Assembly (NCBI GenBank): GCA_022791915.1
Contig: JAAWAB010000008.1
Coordinates: 124,001-188,000, forward strand
Source of the DNA: Clostridia bacterium
GTDB taxonomy: Bacteria; Bacillota; Clostridia; Christensenellales; Pumilibacteraceae
DNA: 64,000 bases
Direction: 5' to 3'
The notes under the pieces: generated by a model
Told to the model about the DNA's origin: nothing
Database searches by the model: none
What the model saw: the letters and a program-made list of their open reading frames with translations, nothing else
Part shown: piece by piece, positions 46,353 through 56,212 of the stretch
Numbering within the stretch: position 1 is the first letter of the stretch
Layout: each line of letters begins with the position of its first letter
Program-made: the position numbers and the translations under genes

Positions 46353-47407
46353 CAACATTTCTTTACATTTTGCTTGCGATTGTGATATTGCTTGTTATGG
46401 TGATTATTCACGAATTCGGGCATTACATTGCGGGCAGGATTCTCAAATTCAAAATCAACGAGTTTTCGGTGGGATTCGGACCCAAACTTTTGAGTAAAAC
46501 CAAGAAAAACGGCGAAGTGTTTTCTTTGCGGCTTATTCCGCTCGGAGGATTCTGCGCGTTCGAAGGGGAAACGGAAACGAGCGAAAATGCCGACGTGCGG
46601 TCGTTTGTAGACGAAAAGCCGTGGAAACGAATCATTGTTTTGCTTGCGGGCGGCGTGTTTAATCTTTTATCCGCCGTACTCTTTTCGTTTCTGTTCATTC
46701 TGATTGTGGGATACGCCACGCCGCACGTTTCGCGCGTATACTATGCCGACGACGCGCAGACGCTGCCGTATTGCTATTTGCAAGAAGGGGACGAAATCGT
46801 ACGGGTGAACGGCAAAAAAATCAACGTGATGCACGCGTTTGAAGAGTACACCGCCAAATTCGGCGAGGGCGACGAAGTGACGCTTACGGTAATTCGCGAC
46901 GGCGAAACGACCGACGTGCGTCTTACCGTGCAAAAAATTACGGTAAAAAACGACGAGGGAAAGACCGAAACGTACACGGGATTCGGTTTTCAGTCGGAGC
47001 GGGTGTATAAAAACGGGAGTGTGGGCGGTGCGTTTTTATATTGCGTTCCGTTTACGGCAAAACTTTCGTGGTCGATTTTGGGCAGTTTTTTCGATTTGAT
47101 TACCGGCAAAGTGGCGCTGACGGCGTTGAGCGGACCGATTGGCACGGTGAGCATGATGGCGAGCGTTTCGCGCATGAACTGGCGCAATATCTTTATGCTG
47201 TTGCCGCTGATTGCGAGCAATTTGGGGTTGTTTAATCTGTTGCCCATTCCTGCGCTGGACGGTTCCAAAGTGGTTTTTACGGTTATAGAGTGGATTCGCG
47301 GCAAGCCGATTAACCAAAAAGTGGAGAATTATATCCACACAATCGGATTGTTGGCGCTGATGGCGTTTGTTGTGATTGTGGACATTGTGGGCATGGTACT
47401 GCGATAG
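46349..47407 (+). CDS. rseP: Site-2 protease family zinc metallopeptidase (RseP/RasP)
   Basis: 352 residues from a TTG that overlaps the dxr stop. Zinc motif HEFGH at residues 21-25 in the first membrane helix; a PDZ domain in the middle (EGDEIVRVNGKKINVM); third metal ligand in NLLPIPALDGSKV. It cuts membrane-spanning regulators such as anti-sigma factors and cleaved signal peptides. In a spore-former it may be a general RasP; SpoIVFB-type proteins lack this PDZ arrangement. Confidence 0.95.
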   Translation: MTTFLYILLAIVILLVMVIIHEFGHYIAGRILKFKINEFSVGFGPKLLSKTKKNGEVFSLRLIPLGGFCAFEGETETSENADVRSFVDEKPWKRIIVLLAGGVFNLLSAVLFSFLFILIVGYATPHVSRVYYADDAQTLPYCYLQEGDEIVRVNGKKINVMHAFEEYTAKFGEGDEVTLTVIRDGETTDVRLTVQKITVKNDEGKTETYTGFGFQSERVYKNGSVGGAFLYCVPFTAKLSWSILGSFFDLITGKVALTALSGPIGTVSMMASVSRMNWRNIFMLLPLIASNLGLFNLLPIPALDGSKVVFTVIEWIRGKPINQKVENYIHTIGLLALMAFVVIVDIVGMVLR

Positions 47408-47428
47408 AGTTTGGGGAGAAACGTGCGT

Positions 47429-48475
47429 ATGCGAGCAAAAAGACAAGTAAATGCAGGCGGCGTACGGATTGGGGGCGGCGCGCCCGTATCCGTTCAATCG
47501 ATGACCAACACGCGCACGTCGGATGAAAAAAGCACGCTTGCGCAGATTGCACGATTGCAAGACGCGGGGTGCGAGCTGGTGCGTCTTGCGGTATGCGACG
47601 ACGAAGATGTTGCCGCGTGCAAGCGGATTCTTGCGCAAGTCGAGATTCCGTTGGTGGCGGACATTCAATTCGATTGGCGGCTTGCGGCGGCGTGCAGTGA
47701 TATCGGCTTTGCCAAAGTGCGGTTTAATCCCGGAAACATAGGCAGCGAGAGCAACGTGCGCGAACTGGCAGCCGTATGCAAGGCGAACGGCACGCCCATT
47801 CGCGTGGGAGTGAATTCGGGTTCGTTGGAAAAGGATTTATTGGACAAGTGGGGGCGGACGCCCGAGGCGTTATGCGAGAGTGCGCTCCGTCATGCCGCGC
47901 TGTTGGAAAAGTTCGGCTTTTACGACATTGTGTTATCCGTTAAATCGTCGGACGTGCCCACATGCACGCGCGCATATCGGTTATTGGACGAGCGGTGCGC
48001 GTATCCGTTACATCTCGGCATTACCGAAAGCGGCGCGAAAACGGCGGGAATCGTCAAGTCGTCGGTGGGATTGGGGGCGTTGTTGCTGGACGGAATCGGC
48101 GACACGGTGCGCGTTTCGCTTACGGGCGACCCCGTACAGGAAGTGACGGTGGCGAAATCCATATTGCAAGCGGTGGGATTGCGCAAGGGGTGCGAGATTG
48201 TTTCCTGCCCGACTTGTTCGCGGTGTCGAATCGATTTGCCCGCGCTCTGCGACTCGGTGGAGAAACTTTTGGCGAACGTGCGCGTTCCGCTCAAAGTTGC
48301 GGTGATGGGGTGTGTGGTAAACGGTCCGGGCGAGGCGGCAGACGCCGATTTGGGCGTGGCGGGCGGCAAGAACGGGAAGTCGGTATTGTTCTCGCGCGGG
48401 AAGGTGCTGAAAACGGTGCCCGACGAACAGATTGTGAACGAACTGAAAAAGCTGATAGAAGAACATATTGCATAA
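47429..48475 (+). CDS. ispG: 4-hydroxy-3-methylbut-2-enyl diphosphate synthase (flavodoxin/ferredoxin)
   Basis: 348 residues from the ATG at 47429 (GGGGAG ten bases upstream; a TTG at 47411 and GTG at 47423 are in frame but badly placed). SVQSMTNTRTSD, SCPTCSRCRIDL and MGCVVNGPGEA carry the family motifs and the cluster cysteines. Penultimate step of the MEP pathway. Confidence 0.97.
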   Translation: MRAKRQVNAGGVRIGGGAPVSVQSMTNTRTSDEKSTLAQIARLQDAGCELVRLAVCDDEDVAACKRILAQVEIPLVADIQFDWRLAAACSDIGFAKVRFNPGNIGSESNVRELAAVCKANGTPIRVGVNSGSLEKDLLDKWGRTPEALCESALRHAALLEKFGFYDIVLSVKSSDVPTCTRAYRLLDERCAYPLHLGITESGAKTAGIVKSSVGLGALLLDGIGDTVRVSLTGDPVQEVTVAKSILQAVGLRKGCEIVSCPTCSRCRIDLPALCDSVEKLLANVRVPLKVAVMGCVVNGPGEAADADLGVAGGKNGKSVLFSRGKVLKTVPDEQIVNELKKLIEEHIA

Positions 48476-48490
48476 GACAGACGGAAAATC

Positions 48491-50056
48491 ATGGAAAAGA
48501 TACTTGCGAAATTCAATGAAATGACGGACAACGAGTTTGATTACATCAAGCTCTCTTCCGTGAACGTGAACGTTCGCAAGAAAACGTGCGATTTCAATTT
48601 TATATATCCTGCCGCAAAAGAGGGGCGGATTACGGCGAAGCGCGAGTTTGTGGAAAACACGTTCAAGCGTTTAATCCGCAGTACGGCGGACGTACATATC
48701 AAGCTGAAAAAGAGTCACTTCGATTTCGATTTTTTCAAAGCCGATTTCTTTGCGTTTTTATCGACGTATCCCACGCTTTCCAACACGCTTGCCGACAAGG
48801 ACGTGGTATGCGTTTCGGACGAAAGCGGGAATCCCGTGATTCGATTACGGTTACAGCAGAGCGTATACGATTACTGCGTGGCGCAGAATCTGCGGGCGAG
48901 CATGGAGGACTTTTTAAGCGTCAATTTTTGCGAGGAGATAGGGATTGAATTGCTTTCTACGGGAACGACCGAAATCGACGTGAAAGCGCCTGCTACCCCC
49001 GCAAGCACGTATGTGCTCGACCGTCCCGAGGAGGGGCGCCTGATACGCCCGCAGAACGTGGAAGAATTTATAGGGAAAATCATTTACGAGCCTGCGGGAT
49101 ACATAGAGGACATTACCGCACCCAAAGAGGTTGCCGTACTGTGCGGGACTGTTTCGCGCATTTACGAGCAAGCGCGCAAGCCCAAAGAGGGGCAGGAGCA
49201 ATCGGACAGGAAGTTTTTCAAATTCGTGCTCGAAGATTACACGGGGTCGGTATCGTGCGTATACTTTCCCACCAAAAAGACGGTGGAGCAGTTTTCTTTG
49301 CTGACGCAGGGCAGGCAGATTGTGGCGCGCGGCAAGATAGAAGAAGACACGTATCGCGGCGGAGGTGCCAAGTCGTTTTTGGTGCGGGACATATCGTTGT
49401 GCACGTTGCCCGAAACATTTGCACCCAACCGCATGCGGCGGCGCGTGCCCGACGCGTATTCGGTGGTGTTTCCCGAAAAGCATGTGGAGAGCGCGCAATC
49501 GTCGTTATTCGACGGCATTGCCGCCACCAAGTCGATTCCGTCGTTTGTACGCGGCAAAACGTTTTGCGTATTCGACATAGAAACCACGGGATTCAATCCC
49601 GATTCTAACAAAATAATCGAGATAGGCGCCGTGAAAGTGGTGGACGGATTGGTGACGGAAACGTTTTCTACGTTTATCAATCCCGATGAATTGTTGCCCG
49701 AAAAGATTATCAAGTTGACGCACATAGAGGACAAAGACCTTGTGGGGCAGCCGCACGTGGACGAAGTGCTGATTGATTTTTACAAATTTACCGACGGAGC
49801 GATACTTGTGGGGCAGAACGTACAGTTCGACGTGGGATTCATCCGCGCATACGGTGCGCCGCTTAACATTTACTTCGATAATCAGCTGATGGACACGTTA
49901 TCGCTGGCGAAAACGTATATTCCGGGGTTACATAATTACAAACTGGGCACGATTGCGAAACATTTTAATATTGTGAACAGGGGGGCGCACCGAGCGATAT
50001 ACGACGCCTGGGCGACCATGGAAGTTTTTATGAAAATTGCCGAAAAACTGAACTGA
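48491..50056 (+). CDS. PolC-like protein lacking PHP and polymerase: N-terminal domain, OB fold and 3'-5' exonuclease
   Basis: 521 residues at the locus where Firmicutes carry polC (~1400 residues). Residues ~1-205 resemble the PolC N-terminal region; ~212-305 an OB fold (GTVSRIYEQAR ... KFVLEDYTGSVSCVYFP ... VARGKIEEDTYRG); after a ~50-residue linker, ~355-520 a DEDDh exonuclease with all residues intact: D362 and E364 (FDIETTGF), D447 (GQNVQFDVGF), H500 and D505 (HRAIYDAWAT). In PolC the exonuclease is inserted in a PHP domain and followed by the polymerase; here both are absent and a promoter and rimP begin within 107 bases. Probably a stand-alone DNA- or RNA-trimming or proofreading nuclease. 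Confidence 0.82.
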   Translation: MEKILAKFNEMTDNEFDYIKLSSVNVNVRKKTCDFNFIYPAAKEGRITAKREFVENTFKRLIRSTADVHIKLKKSHFDFDFFKADFFAFLSTYPTLSNTLADKDVVCVSDESGNPVIRLRLQQSVYDYCVAQNLRASMEDFLSVNFCEEIGIELLSTGTTEIDVKAPATPASTYVLDRPEEGRLIRPQNVEEFIGKIIYEPAGYIEDITAPKEVAVLCGTVSRIYEQARKPKEGQEQSDRKFFKFVLEDYTGSVSCVYFPTKKTVEQFSLLTQGRQIVARGKIEEDTYRGGGAKSFLVRDISLCTLPETFAPNRMRRRVPDAYSVVFPEKHVESAQSSLFDGIAATKSIPSFVRGKTFCVFDIETTGFNPDSNKIIEIGAVKVVDGLVTETFSTFINPDELLPEKIIKLTHIEDKDLVGQPHVDEVLIDFYKFTDGAILVGQNVQFDVGFIRAYGAPLNIYFDNQLMDTLSLAKTYIPGLHNYKLGTIAKHFNIVNRGAHRAIYDAWATMEVFMKIAEKLN

Positions 50057-50061
50057 AACAC

Positions 50062-50090
50062 TTGCTATTTTTTGCGGGTTGTGATATACT
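50062..50090 (+). promoter_or_regulatory. Promoter of the rimP-nusA-infB operon
   Basis: TTGCTA at 50062-50067, 17-base spacer ending TGA, TATACT at 50085-50090 (extended -10). Confidence 0.8.
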
Positions 50091-50113
50091 GACAGTAGCT
50101 TAAAATACGATGC

Positions 50114-50143
50114 TTTGAGAGTGGACGTTTGTCCGCTCTCAAA
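50114..50143 (+). promoter_or_regulatory. Stable hairpin in the leader of the nusA operon
   Basis: TTTGAGAGTGGAC (50114-50126), loop GTTT, GTCCGCTCTCAAA (50131-50143): 13 pairs with one T-G wobble. No T-run follows, and the TTG start of rimP is 20 bases on. Possibly a regulatory or processing structure. Confidence 0.7.
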
Positions 50144-50163
50144 TTCATGTTAAGGGTTTCGTT

Positions 50164-50628
50164 TTGGAGAATACGGTTGTAGAAAAAACAAAGCAGGCGC
50201 TTATGCCGATTATCGAAGAAATGGGTTTCGAAGTCGTGGACGTGGAATACGTGAAGAAGGCGGACGGCATGAATCTGACCGTTTACATCGATATTTCGCG
50301 CGGCGTGACGATTGACGATTGCGAGCGGGTGCATACCGCGGTGAATCCGATAATCGACGCGCTCGACCCCACGGGCGACCAACCGTATATTTTCAATATA
50401 TCTTCGCCGGGGTTGGACAGACCGTTTAAAACGCAGCGGGATTTCGAACGGAATTACGGCAAGGAAGTGGAAATAAAGCTATACGCGCCGTTACGCGGCA
50501 AAAAGATTTACGAAGGCGTACTCACCGAAAAGACGGAACACACCGTAAAAATCACAACAAAGGCGGGCGATGAGAGCATTGAAACGAACCGAATCGTGTT
50601 CGTGCGTCCGTTGGTTAAATTCGAATAA
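50164..50628 (+). CDS. rimP: Ribosome maturation factor RimP
   Basis: 154 residues from a TTG at 50164 with AAGGG eight bases upstream. LMPIIEEMGFEVVDVEYVKKADGMNLTVYID and DDCERVHTAVNPIIDALDP...FNISSPGLDRP are the family segments. It assists 30S assembly. Followed by nusA after 21 bases, the usual order. Confidence 0.95.
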   Translation: MENTVVEKTKQALMPIIEEMGFEVVDVEYVKKADGMNLTVYIDISRGVTIDDCERVHTAVNPIIDALDPTGDQPYIFNISSPGLDRPFKTQRDFERNYGKEVEIKLYAPLRGKKIYEGVLTEKTEHTVKITTKAGDESIETNRIVFVRPLVKFE

Positions 50629-50649
50629 ACGTGGAGGAAACACTCAAAT

Positions 50650-51798
50650 ATGGTAAGTAAGGATTTTTTCTTGGCTCTGGACGAATTGGAACGGGAGAAA
50701 AGAATCAAAAAGTCGGTATTTATCGAAGCGCTCGAAACCGCGCTGGTAATTGCTTATAAAAAGCACACGGGCACGAGCAAGGCAATCGACGTGAAAATGG
50801 TGCCCGAACGCAACGCAATCCGAATTTTTGCGTATCAGACCGTGGTGGAGCAGGTGGAGGACAAAGACACGCAAATCAGTTTGGAGGACGCGCGTCTTAT
50901 CAATCGCAAATACAAAATCGGCGACACCGTGAGCGAGGAAATTTCCGCGCGCGAGTTCGGTCGCATTGCGGCGCAGACGGCAAAGCAGGTTATTATGCAG
51001 AAGTTGCGCGAAGTGGAAGGCGAGTTGGCGTATAGCGAATTGAGTCAGAAAGAGGATGAACTTGTTACCTGCGTAGTGCGCCGATTGGAAGGCAAGAACG
51101 TTTACGTGGAAATCAACAAGCTGGAAGCGGTGCTCATGCCGCAGGACCAGGCGCCCAACGACAAGTTCAACGTGGGCGACAAAATCAAAGTGTTTGTAAA
51201 GAAAATCAAAACGGGTCCCAAGGGTCCGCAGATTATCGTATCGCGCACCGTTGCGGGATTTGTGAAACGCTTATTCGAGATAGAAGTACCCGAAATCGCG
51301 GCGGGGCTGGTGAGCATAAAGGCGATTGTGCGCGAGGCGGGATACCGCACCAAAATGGCGGTATACAGCGAGGACAAAGACATCGACGCCGTGGGCGCCT
51401 GCGTAGGTAATCGCGGCATGCGCGTAAACGCCATTGTATCGGAGTTGGGCGGCGAGAAGATAGACATTATTCACTGGTGCCCCGACATTCTGGAATTTAT
51501 TGCGCGCGCGTTAAGCCCTGCGAAAGTGGTAATGGTGCAGGTAAACGACGAAGAAAAGACGGCGAAAGCGGTTGTGATGGACGACATGTTAAGTTTGGCG
51601 ATAGGCAAAGACGGACAGAATGCACGCCTTGCCGCGCGTTTGACCGGTTGGAAAATCGACGTCAAGCCGTATTCGTCGCTGATGAAAGAAGAGGAAGAAC
51701 AGTCTGCCGAAGAAGAAGGCGCAGTCGAGCCGATTATTGCGCCCGCGGAAGAACTTTCGGACGATTTGTTCGACGAGGATTTGGGCGAACTTGAATAA
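50650..51798 (+). CDS. nusA: Transcription termination/antitermination factor NusA
   Basis: 382 residues: N-terminal RNA polymerase-binding domain (~1-125), S1 (~130-200), KH1 and KH2 (~205-345) with GNRGMRVNAIVSELGGEKIDII and IGKDGQNARLAARLTGWKIDV, and an acidic tail of about 35 residues. No extra C-terminal AR domains, as in other Firmicutes. GTGGAGG upstream. Confidence 0.97.
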   Translation: MVSKDFFLALDELEREKRIKKSVFIEALETALVIAYKKHTGTSKAIDVKMVPERNAIRIFAYQTVVEQVEDKDTQISLEDARLINRKYKIGDTVSEEISAREFGRIAAQTAKQVIMQKLREVEGELAYSELSQKEDELVTCVVRRLEGKNVYVEINKLEAVLMPQDQAPNDKFNVGDKIKVFVKKIKTGPKGPQIIVSRTVAGFVKRLFEIEVPEIAAGLVSIKAIVREAGYRTKMAVYSEDKDIDAVGACVGNRGMRVNAIVSELGGEKIDIIHWCPDILEFIARALSPAKVVMVQVNDEEKTAKAVVMDDMLSLAIGKDGQNARLAARLTGWKIDVKPYSSLMKEEEEQSAEEEGAVEPIIAPAEELSDDLFDEDLGELE

Positions 51799-52063
51799 GG
51801 ACAAAAACAAGAAAAGTCCGCAGAGAATGTGCGTGGCATGCAGAAACGCGTTTGATAAGAAAGACTTATTGCGTGTGGTGCGTGCACCAGACGGAAGGGT
51901 GTTTGTGGACGGTACGGGCAAAGCGGACGGGCGGGGCGCTTACGTATGCGGCGACCCGAAATGCGTGAGCAAATGCGCCAAAGGGAAATTGCGAAAGCAT
52001 TTGGGGTGCGAGATTCCGCCCGAAGTGTACGAGGAGATTATTTCGATTCGGAATGAAAGATAA
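51791..52063 (+). CDS. ylxR: YlxR family RNA-binding protein (RNase P modulator RnpM)
   Basis: 90 residues from a TTG at 51791 that overlaps the nusA stop. The motif RMCVACRNAFDKKDLLRVVR and GRGAYVCGDPKC are diagnostic of YlxR. Its Cys pairs resemble a small metal or structural site. In Bacillus this protein (RnpM) binds RNase P RNA and modulates the enzyme. Confidence 0.93.
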   Translation: MNKDKNKKSPQRMCVACRNAFDKKDLLRVVRAPDGRVFVDGTGKADGRGAYVCGDPKCVSKCAKGKLRKHLGCEIPPEVYEEIISIRNER

Positions 52064-52373
52064 AATCGATTCCCTATTGGGATTTGCCGTGAAAGCGGGC
52101 AAGATACTGTACGGCGCCGATTCGTTACAGTCGGCAAAAAAGAACTATTATGTGATATTCGTGTGCGGTACGACGGCGGAAAACACGAGAAAAAAAGTGT
52201 TTTCCCTAGCCGAAGAAAGGCGCGTTCCGATTTTACTTTCGGAAAACGAATTGCAATATGCGGTGAGCAGGGCGAACTGCAAGGTGCTTGCCGTAACCGA
52301 CAAGCAGATGGCAACGGCGATGCTTGCCGCGAGCGGTGAAAATTACAGGGTAATCAGTGCGGAGGTAATATAA
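52053..52373 (+). CDS. ylxQ: L7Ae family ribosomal-like protein (YlxQ)
   Basis: 106 residues. LLGFAVKAGKILYGADSLQSAKKNYYVIFVCGTTAENTRKK and RVPILLSENELQYAVSRANCKVLAV follow the L7Ae/L30e kink-turn-binding pattern. It overlaps ylxR by 11 bases and touches infB. Role in RNA binding is inferred from the family. Confidence 0.9.
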   Translation: MKDKIDSLLGFAVKAGKILYGADSLQSAKKNYYVIFVCGTTAENTRKKVFSLAEERRVPILLSENELQYAVSRANCKVLAVTDKQMATAMLAASGENYRVISAEVI

Positions 52374-54917
52374 TTGACAACGACAGGTAAGAGTGCGGAA
52401 ACCGAAAAAGAAGAAGGAAAATTCGGCAACATCAAACGATTGAACGCCTTGAAAACACAGGGCGAACTTTCGGCTTTGTTGAATAACGTTCGGGACGCCA
52501 AGCGCAGACTGGACGGGATTTTGAATGCGTTCAAAGAGCGCGAACGCGCCGAAGAACGGAGAAAGAAAGAAGAGCAACAGAAGAAAGCGGCGGCTGCGGC
52601 TCCCGTAAAACAACCGTTGCCGCTTCCGCCCAAAGAAGAGTTGCCGAACAAGGAAGAACCCGCTCCCGCGGAAGAAGAGAAAGAGATTCGGGAAAAAGAG
52701 GTTAAGAAAGAGGAGGTTGCGCCCGCACCCGCGCCTGCTCCCAAACCCGCGGAACCGATTATACGCACCCGCCAGTTCGATACGACGCCCAGCTATATAC
52801 GCGGCGTTATGAAACCCGTGCCGCCCCGTCCGCCGCAAAGCATTGTGCGCCCGGGGAGCAATAACGGACCCCGACCGGGGGGACAACAGCGCACGGGCGC
52901 GCCCAGACCGCAGCAGCAGAGCGGAGCAAAGCGTCCTATACTGCCGAGAGCGGACATGGCGCCGCCTCCCGTAGCAGGCACGCGCAAGCCGTTCGACAAG
53001 AAAAAAGAGCATATGAAACCGGGCGACGACAAGCGCGGCATGAACAAGCGCACGCTGATTCGCAAGGGATTTATTCAGGAAGATTTCGGCGAGGAACGCA
53101 TGGGCACGCGCAAGCTGAAAAACAGAAAGCAGAAAGAGCAGCCTGTTTTTGCGCCCATTAAGATTGAGAAAGCGGTGATAACCACCGAAAATCTGACCGT
53201 AAAGATTTTGAGCGAAAAAATCGGCAAGACGGCGCAGGAAATCATTAAACAGCTCATGGTGCTGGGCATTATGACCAACATCAACAGCGTGGTGGACTTT
53301 CCCACGATGGAACTTGTGGCAAACGAGTTGGGCGTAGAGTTGGAACTCAAACTCGAACAGACCAAAGAGGAAATGCTGGAAGCGGCGCACGAGGAAACGG
53401 ACGACGAGAAAGACCTTGTGAAGCGTCCGCCCATTATTACCGTGATGGGACACGTAGACCACGGCAAGACTTCGTTGTTAGACGCAATCCGCAAGACGGC
53501 GGTGGCGTCGGGCGAGGCGGGCGGAATCACCCAACACATCGGCGCCTATTCGGTTACGTGCAAAGGCGAAAAAATCACGTTTTTGGATACGCCCGGACAC
53601 GAGGCGTTTACCGAAATGCGCGCGCGCGGCGCCAAAGTGACCGACATGGCGATTTTGGTGGTTGCCGCGGACGACGGAATTATGCCGCAGACGATTGAGG
53701 CTATCAACCATGCCAAGGCGGCGAACGTACCCGTAATTGTGGCGGTGAATAAGATTGACAAACCGGGCGCGAATCCCGAAAAAATCAAGCAATCTCTTAC
53801 CGAATACGGATTGGTTGCCGACGATTGGGGCGGCGACACGATGATTGTTCCCATTTCCGCCAAAACGGGAGAGGGAATCGAAAAATTGCTGGAAACGGTT
53901 TTATTCCTTGCCGAATACAACACGTATCGCGCGAATCCCAACCGCAGCGCAAAAGCGGCGATAATAGAAGCCAAACTCGACAAGGGCAAGGGACCGATTG
54001 CCAATGTGATTGTGCAGAACGGTACGTTGCGTGTGGGCGACTACATTGTGTCGGGTTGCGTGAGCGGCAGAGTGCGCGCCATGGCGGACGACAAGGGGCG
54101 CGCCGTGAAAGAGGCGGCGCCCAGCATGCCCGTTTCCATTCTCGGTTTTGCCGAAGTGCCCAACGCGGGCGAAAGCATGTTTGTTGTGTCGGATGAAAAG
54201 ATGGCACGGCAGGTTGTGGCGGAACGCGTTGCCAAAATTAAGAACGAACAGGCAAATCAGGGCGTAAAAGTGACGTTGGACGACGTGTTCAACAAAATCA
54301 GCGAAGGCGAAAAGAAAGAGTTGAACGTAATTATAAAAGCGGACGTGCAAGGCTCGGTGGAGGCAATCCGTTCTTCTCTGTTAAAACTTGCCAACGACGA
54401 AGTAAAAGTGAGCGTTGTGCACGGCGGCGTGGGTGCAATCAATCATTCCGATTTGATGCTTGCCGAAGTTTCCAACGCAATCATTATAGGATTTAACGTA
54501 CGCCCCGACAACGAATCCAAAGCCATTGCGGAAAGCAACGGTATAGACATTCGCTTGTACCGCGTGATTTACGAGTGTATTGACGACATCGAGCGTGCCG
54601 TTTTGGGACTGGGCGCGCCCAAGTACAACGAAGTACTTCTAGGACGCGCACAGGTGCGCAACGTGTTCAAAATTACGGGCGTGGGCGCGATTGCGGGTTC
54701 TTACGTGCTATCGGGTAAAATCGTGCGCGGAAGCAAAGTGCGCGTGTACCGTGACGGCGCCGTTATTTGCGAGGGCGTGATAACCACGTTGAAACGCTTT
54801 AAGGAGGACGTGAAAGAAGTGGGTATCGAGCACGAGTGCGGTATCAACATCGACACGTATTCGGATATCCGCGAAAATGACGAGATTGAAGCATATAATC
54901 TCGAACAAGTAAAATAA
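52374..54917 (+). CDS. infB: Translation initiation factor IF-2
   Basis: 847 residues from a TTG directly after ylxQ, with GGAGGT at 52361-52366. The first ~270 residues are a low-complexity Lys/Glu/Pro/Ala/Arg-rich stretch, then the IF2N domain, the G domain with GHVDHGKT near residue 359, DTPGHEAF and NKIDKPGA, and C-terminal domains. It places initiator tRNA on the 30S subunit. Confidence 0.98.
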   Translation: MTTTGKSAETEKEEGKFGNIKRLNALKTQGELSALLNNVRDAKRRLDGILNAFKERERAEERRKKEEQQKKAAAAAPVKQPLPLPPKEELPNKEEPAPAEEEKEIREKEVKKEEVAPAPAPAPKPAEPIIRTRQFDTTPSYIRGVMKPVPPRPPQSIVRPGSNNGPRPGGQQRTGAPRPQQQSGAKRPILPRADMAPPPVAGTRKPFDKKKEHMKPGDDKRGMNKRTLIRKGFIQEDFGEERMGTRKLKNRKQKEQPVFAPIKIEKAVITTENLTVKILSEKIGKTAQEIIKQLMVLGIMTNINSVVDFPTMELVANELGVELELKLEQTKEEMLEAAHEETDDEKDLVKRPPIITVMGHVDHGKTSLLDAIRKTAVASGEAGGITQHIGAYSVTCKGEKITFLDTPGHEAFTEMRARGAKVTDMAILVVAADDGIMPQTIEAINHAKAANVPVIVAVNKIDKPGANPEKIKQSLTEYGLVADDWGGDTMIVPISAKTGEGIEKLLETVLFLAEYNTYRANPNRSAKAAIIEAKLDKGKGPIANVIVQNGTLRVGDYIVSGCVSGRVRAMADDKGRAVKEAAPSMPVSILGFAEVPNAGESMFVVSDEKMARQVVAERVAKIKNEQANQGVKVTLDDVFNKISEGEKKELNVIIKADVQGSVEAIRSSLLKLANDEVKVSVVHGGVGAINHSDLMLAEVSNAIIIGFNVRPDNESKAIAESNGIDIRLYRVIYECIDDIERAVLGLGAPKYNEVLLGRAQVRNVFKITGVGAIAGSYVLSGKIVRGSKVRVYRDGAVICEGVITTLKRFKEDVKEVGIEHECGINIDTYSDIRENDEIEAYNLEQVK

Positions 54918-54924
54918 TAAACGT

Positions 54925-55293
54925 ATGAGTTACAGAATCGAACGAATTAACAGCGAAATGCGCAAAACGCTCTCGCAGATTATAGGAAGGCTCAAAGACC
55001 CGCGCATGACCGAAATGGTGAGCGTGACGGCAGTGAACGTTGCCAAAGACCTGAAAACGGCGAAAGTGGACGTGGAGATTTTCGGCGACGGCAACGAAGA
55101 CAAAGTGCGGGAAACTTTTGAAACGCTTTGCCGCAGCGGCGGCTTTATCCGCAAAGAGTTGGCGCGCGAATTTCACGACTTGCGTACCATTCCCGAGTTG
55201 ACGTTCCGCATGGATACTTCTTCGGCATACAGTGCGCATATCGATAAGATTTTGGAGGAAATCAAGCAGAATGACGGTGGCGGAAATCATTGA
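54925..55293 (+). CDS. rbfA: Ribosome-binding factor A
   Basis: 122 residues. RIERINSEMRKTLSQIIGRLKDPRM at the start and the KH-like core are typical. Last ~20 bases overlap nrnA. Confidence 0.96.
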   Translation: MSYRIERINSEMRKTLSQIIGRLKDPRMTEMVSVTAVNVAKDLKTAKVDVEIFGDGNEDKVRETFETLCRSGGFIRKELAREFHDLRTIPELTFRMDTSSAYSAHIDKILEEIKQNDGGGNH

Positions 55294-56212
55294 CCACGCA
55301 AAGAATATTCTGGTAATCGGACATCAAAGACCCGACGGCGATTGTATCGGCGCCGGGCTTGCTTTCAGGCACGTATGTTTGCGGCACGGCAAGGCGTGCG
55401 ATTTTGTATTCGATTCGCCCGTGCCCGAGCACTTTTTGTTTGTGCCCGATTCGGATAAAATGAACGTGTTTTCGGCAAGCGAATACGACACGGTTGTTTG
55501 CGTGGACTGCGCCGACCACCTGCGCACGGGCAAATACGTGGGGTATTTGGATAAAGCGAAACATACGCTCAATATCGACCACCATAAAACAAATAACCGA
55601 TTTGCGCAAACGAATATTGTTGCGGCAGGCGCGTGCAGTACGTGCGAAATTCTGTTCGGGCTGTTGGACGATATGGGCGAAATAGACGACAATGTGGCGT
55701 ATTGGTTGATGACCGGACTTTCCACCGATACGGGGCATTTTATGCACAGCAACACGAGTGCGCGCGTATTCGAGATAGCCGCAAGTTTGTGCCGTTACAA
55801 CATTGACCCGCATGAGATTGCAAGCAAACTATACAAAAATGTACGTTACGAAAAGACCAAACTCATTGCGCGAGCAATCGAATCGATGCGTTTTTTTGCG
55901 GACGGAAAGCTATGCGTAATCAGTGTTCGACTTGCCGATTTACAGGAATGCGGGTGCGTTCTTGCCGATACCGAAGGGCTGATTGACTACGGTATGATGA
56001 TAGGTTCGGTAGACGTTGCGGTGTGCATTACCGAGCAGAACACGCCGCAATATAAAGTGAGCTACCGCTCCAAAACAATCGACGTGGCGGCTGCCGCGGC
56101 GGTATTCGGCGGGGGCGGACACAAGTTGGCGGCAGGTTGTTCGGTGAGTGGCAAATACGAGGACGTTCTGCGCAAAGTGGTAAAGTCGGTAACCGACGGG
56201 TTTGCGTTTTGA
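55271..56212 (+). CDS. nrnA: DHH/DHHA1 nanoRNase / pAp phosphatase
   Basis: 313 residues from the ATG at 55271. DHH motifs: HQRPDGDCIGAGLA, VCVDCAD, NIDHHKTN and TGLSTDTGHF; the C-terminal GGGGHKLAAGCSV is the DHHA1 glycine-rich substrate site. It degrades short RNAs and 3'-phosphoadenosine-5'-phosphate. It starts inside rbfA and overlaps truB by four bases. Confidence 0.95.
   Translation: MTVAEIIDHAKNILVIGHQRPDGDCIGAGLAFRHVCLRHGKACDFVFDSPVPEHFLFVPDSDKMNVFSASEYDTVVCVDCADHLRTGKYVGYLDKAKHTLNIDHHKTNNRFAQTNIVAAGACSTCEILFGLLDDMGEIDDNVAYWLMTGLSTDTGHFMHSNTSARVFEIAASLCRYNIDPHEIASKLYKNVRYEKTKLIARAIESMRFFADGKLCVISVRLADLQECGCVLADTEGLIDYGMMIGSVDVAVCITEQNTPQYKVSYRSKTIDVAAAAAVFGGGGHKLAAGCSVSGKYEDVLRKVVKSVTDGFAF

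Noticed and set aside
48491..50163. The PolC-like protein as a frameshifted full-length polC
   Set aside because: No polymerase or PHP segment is found in any frame between 50057 and rimP; only 107 bases remain and they hold a promoter and hairpin, so this is a true loss rather than a frameshift.
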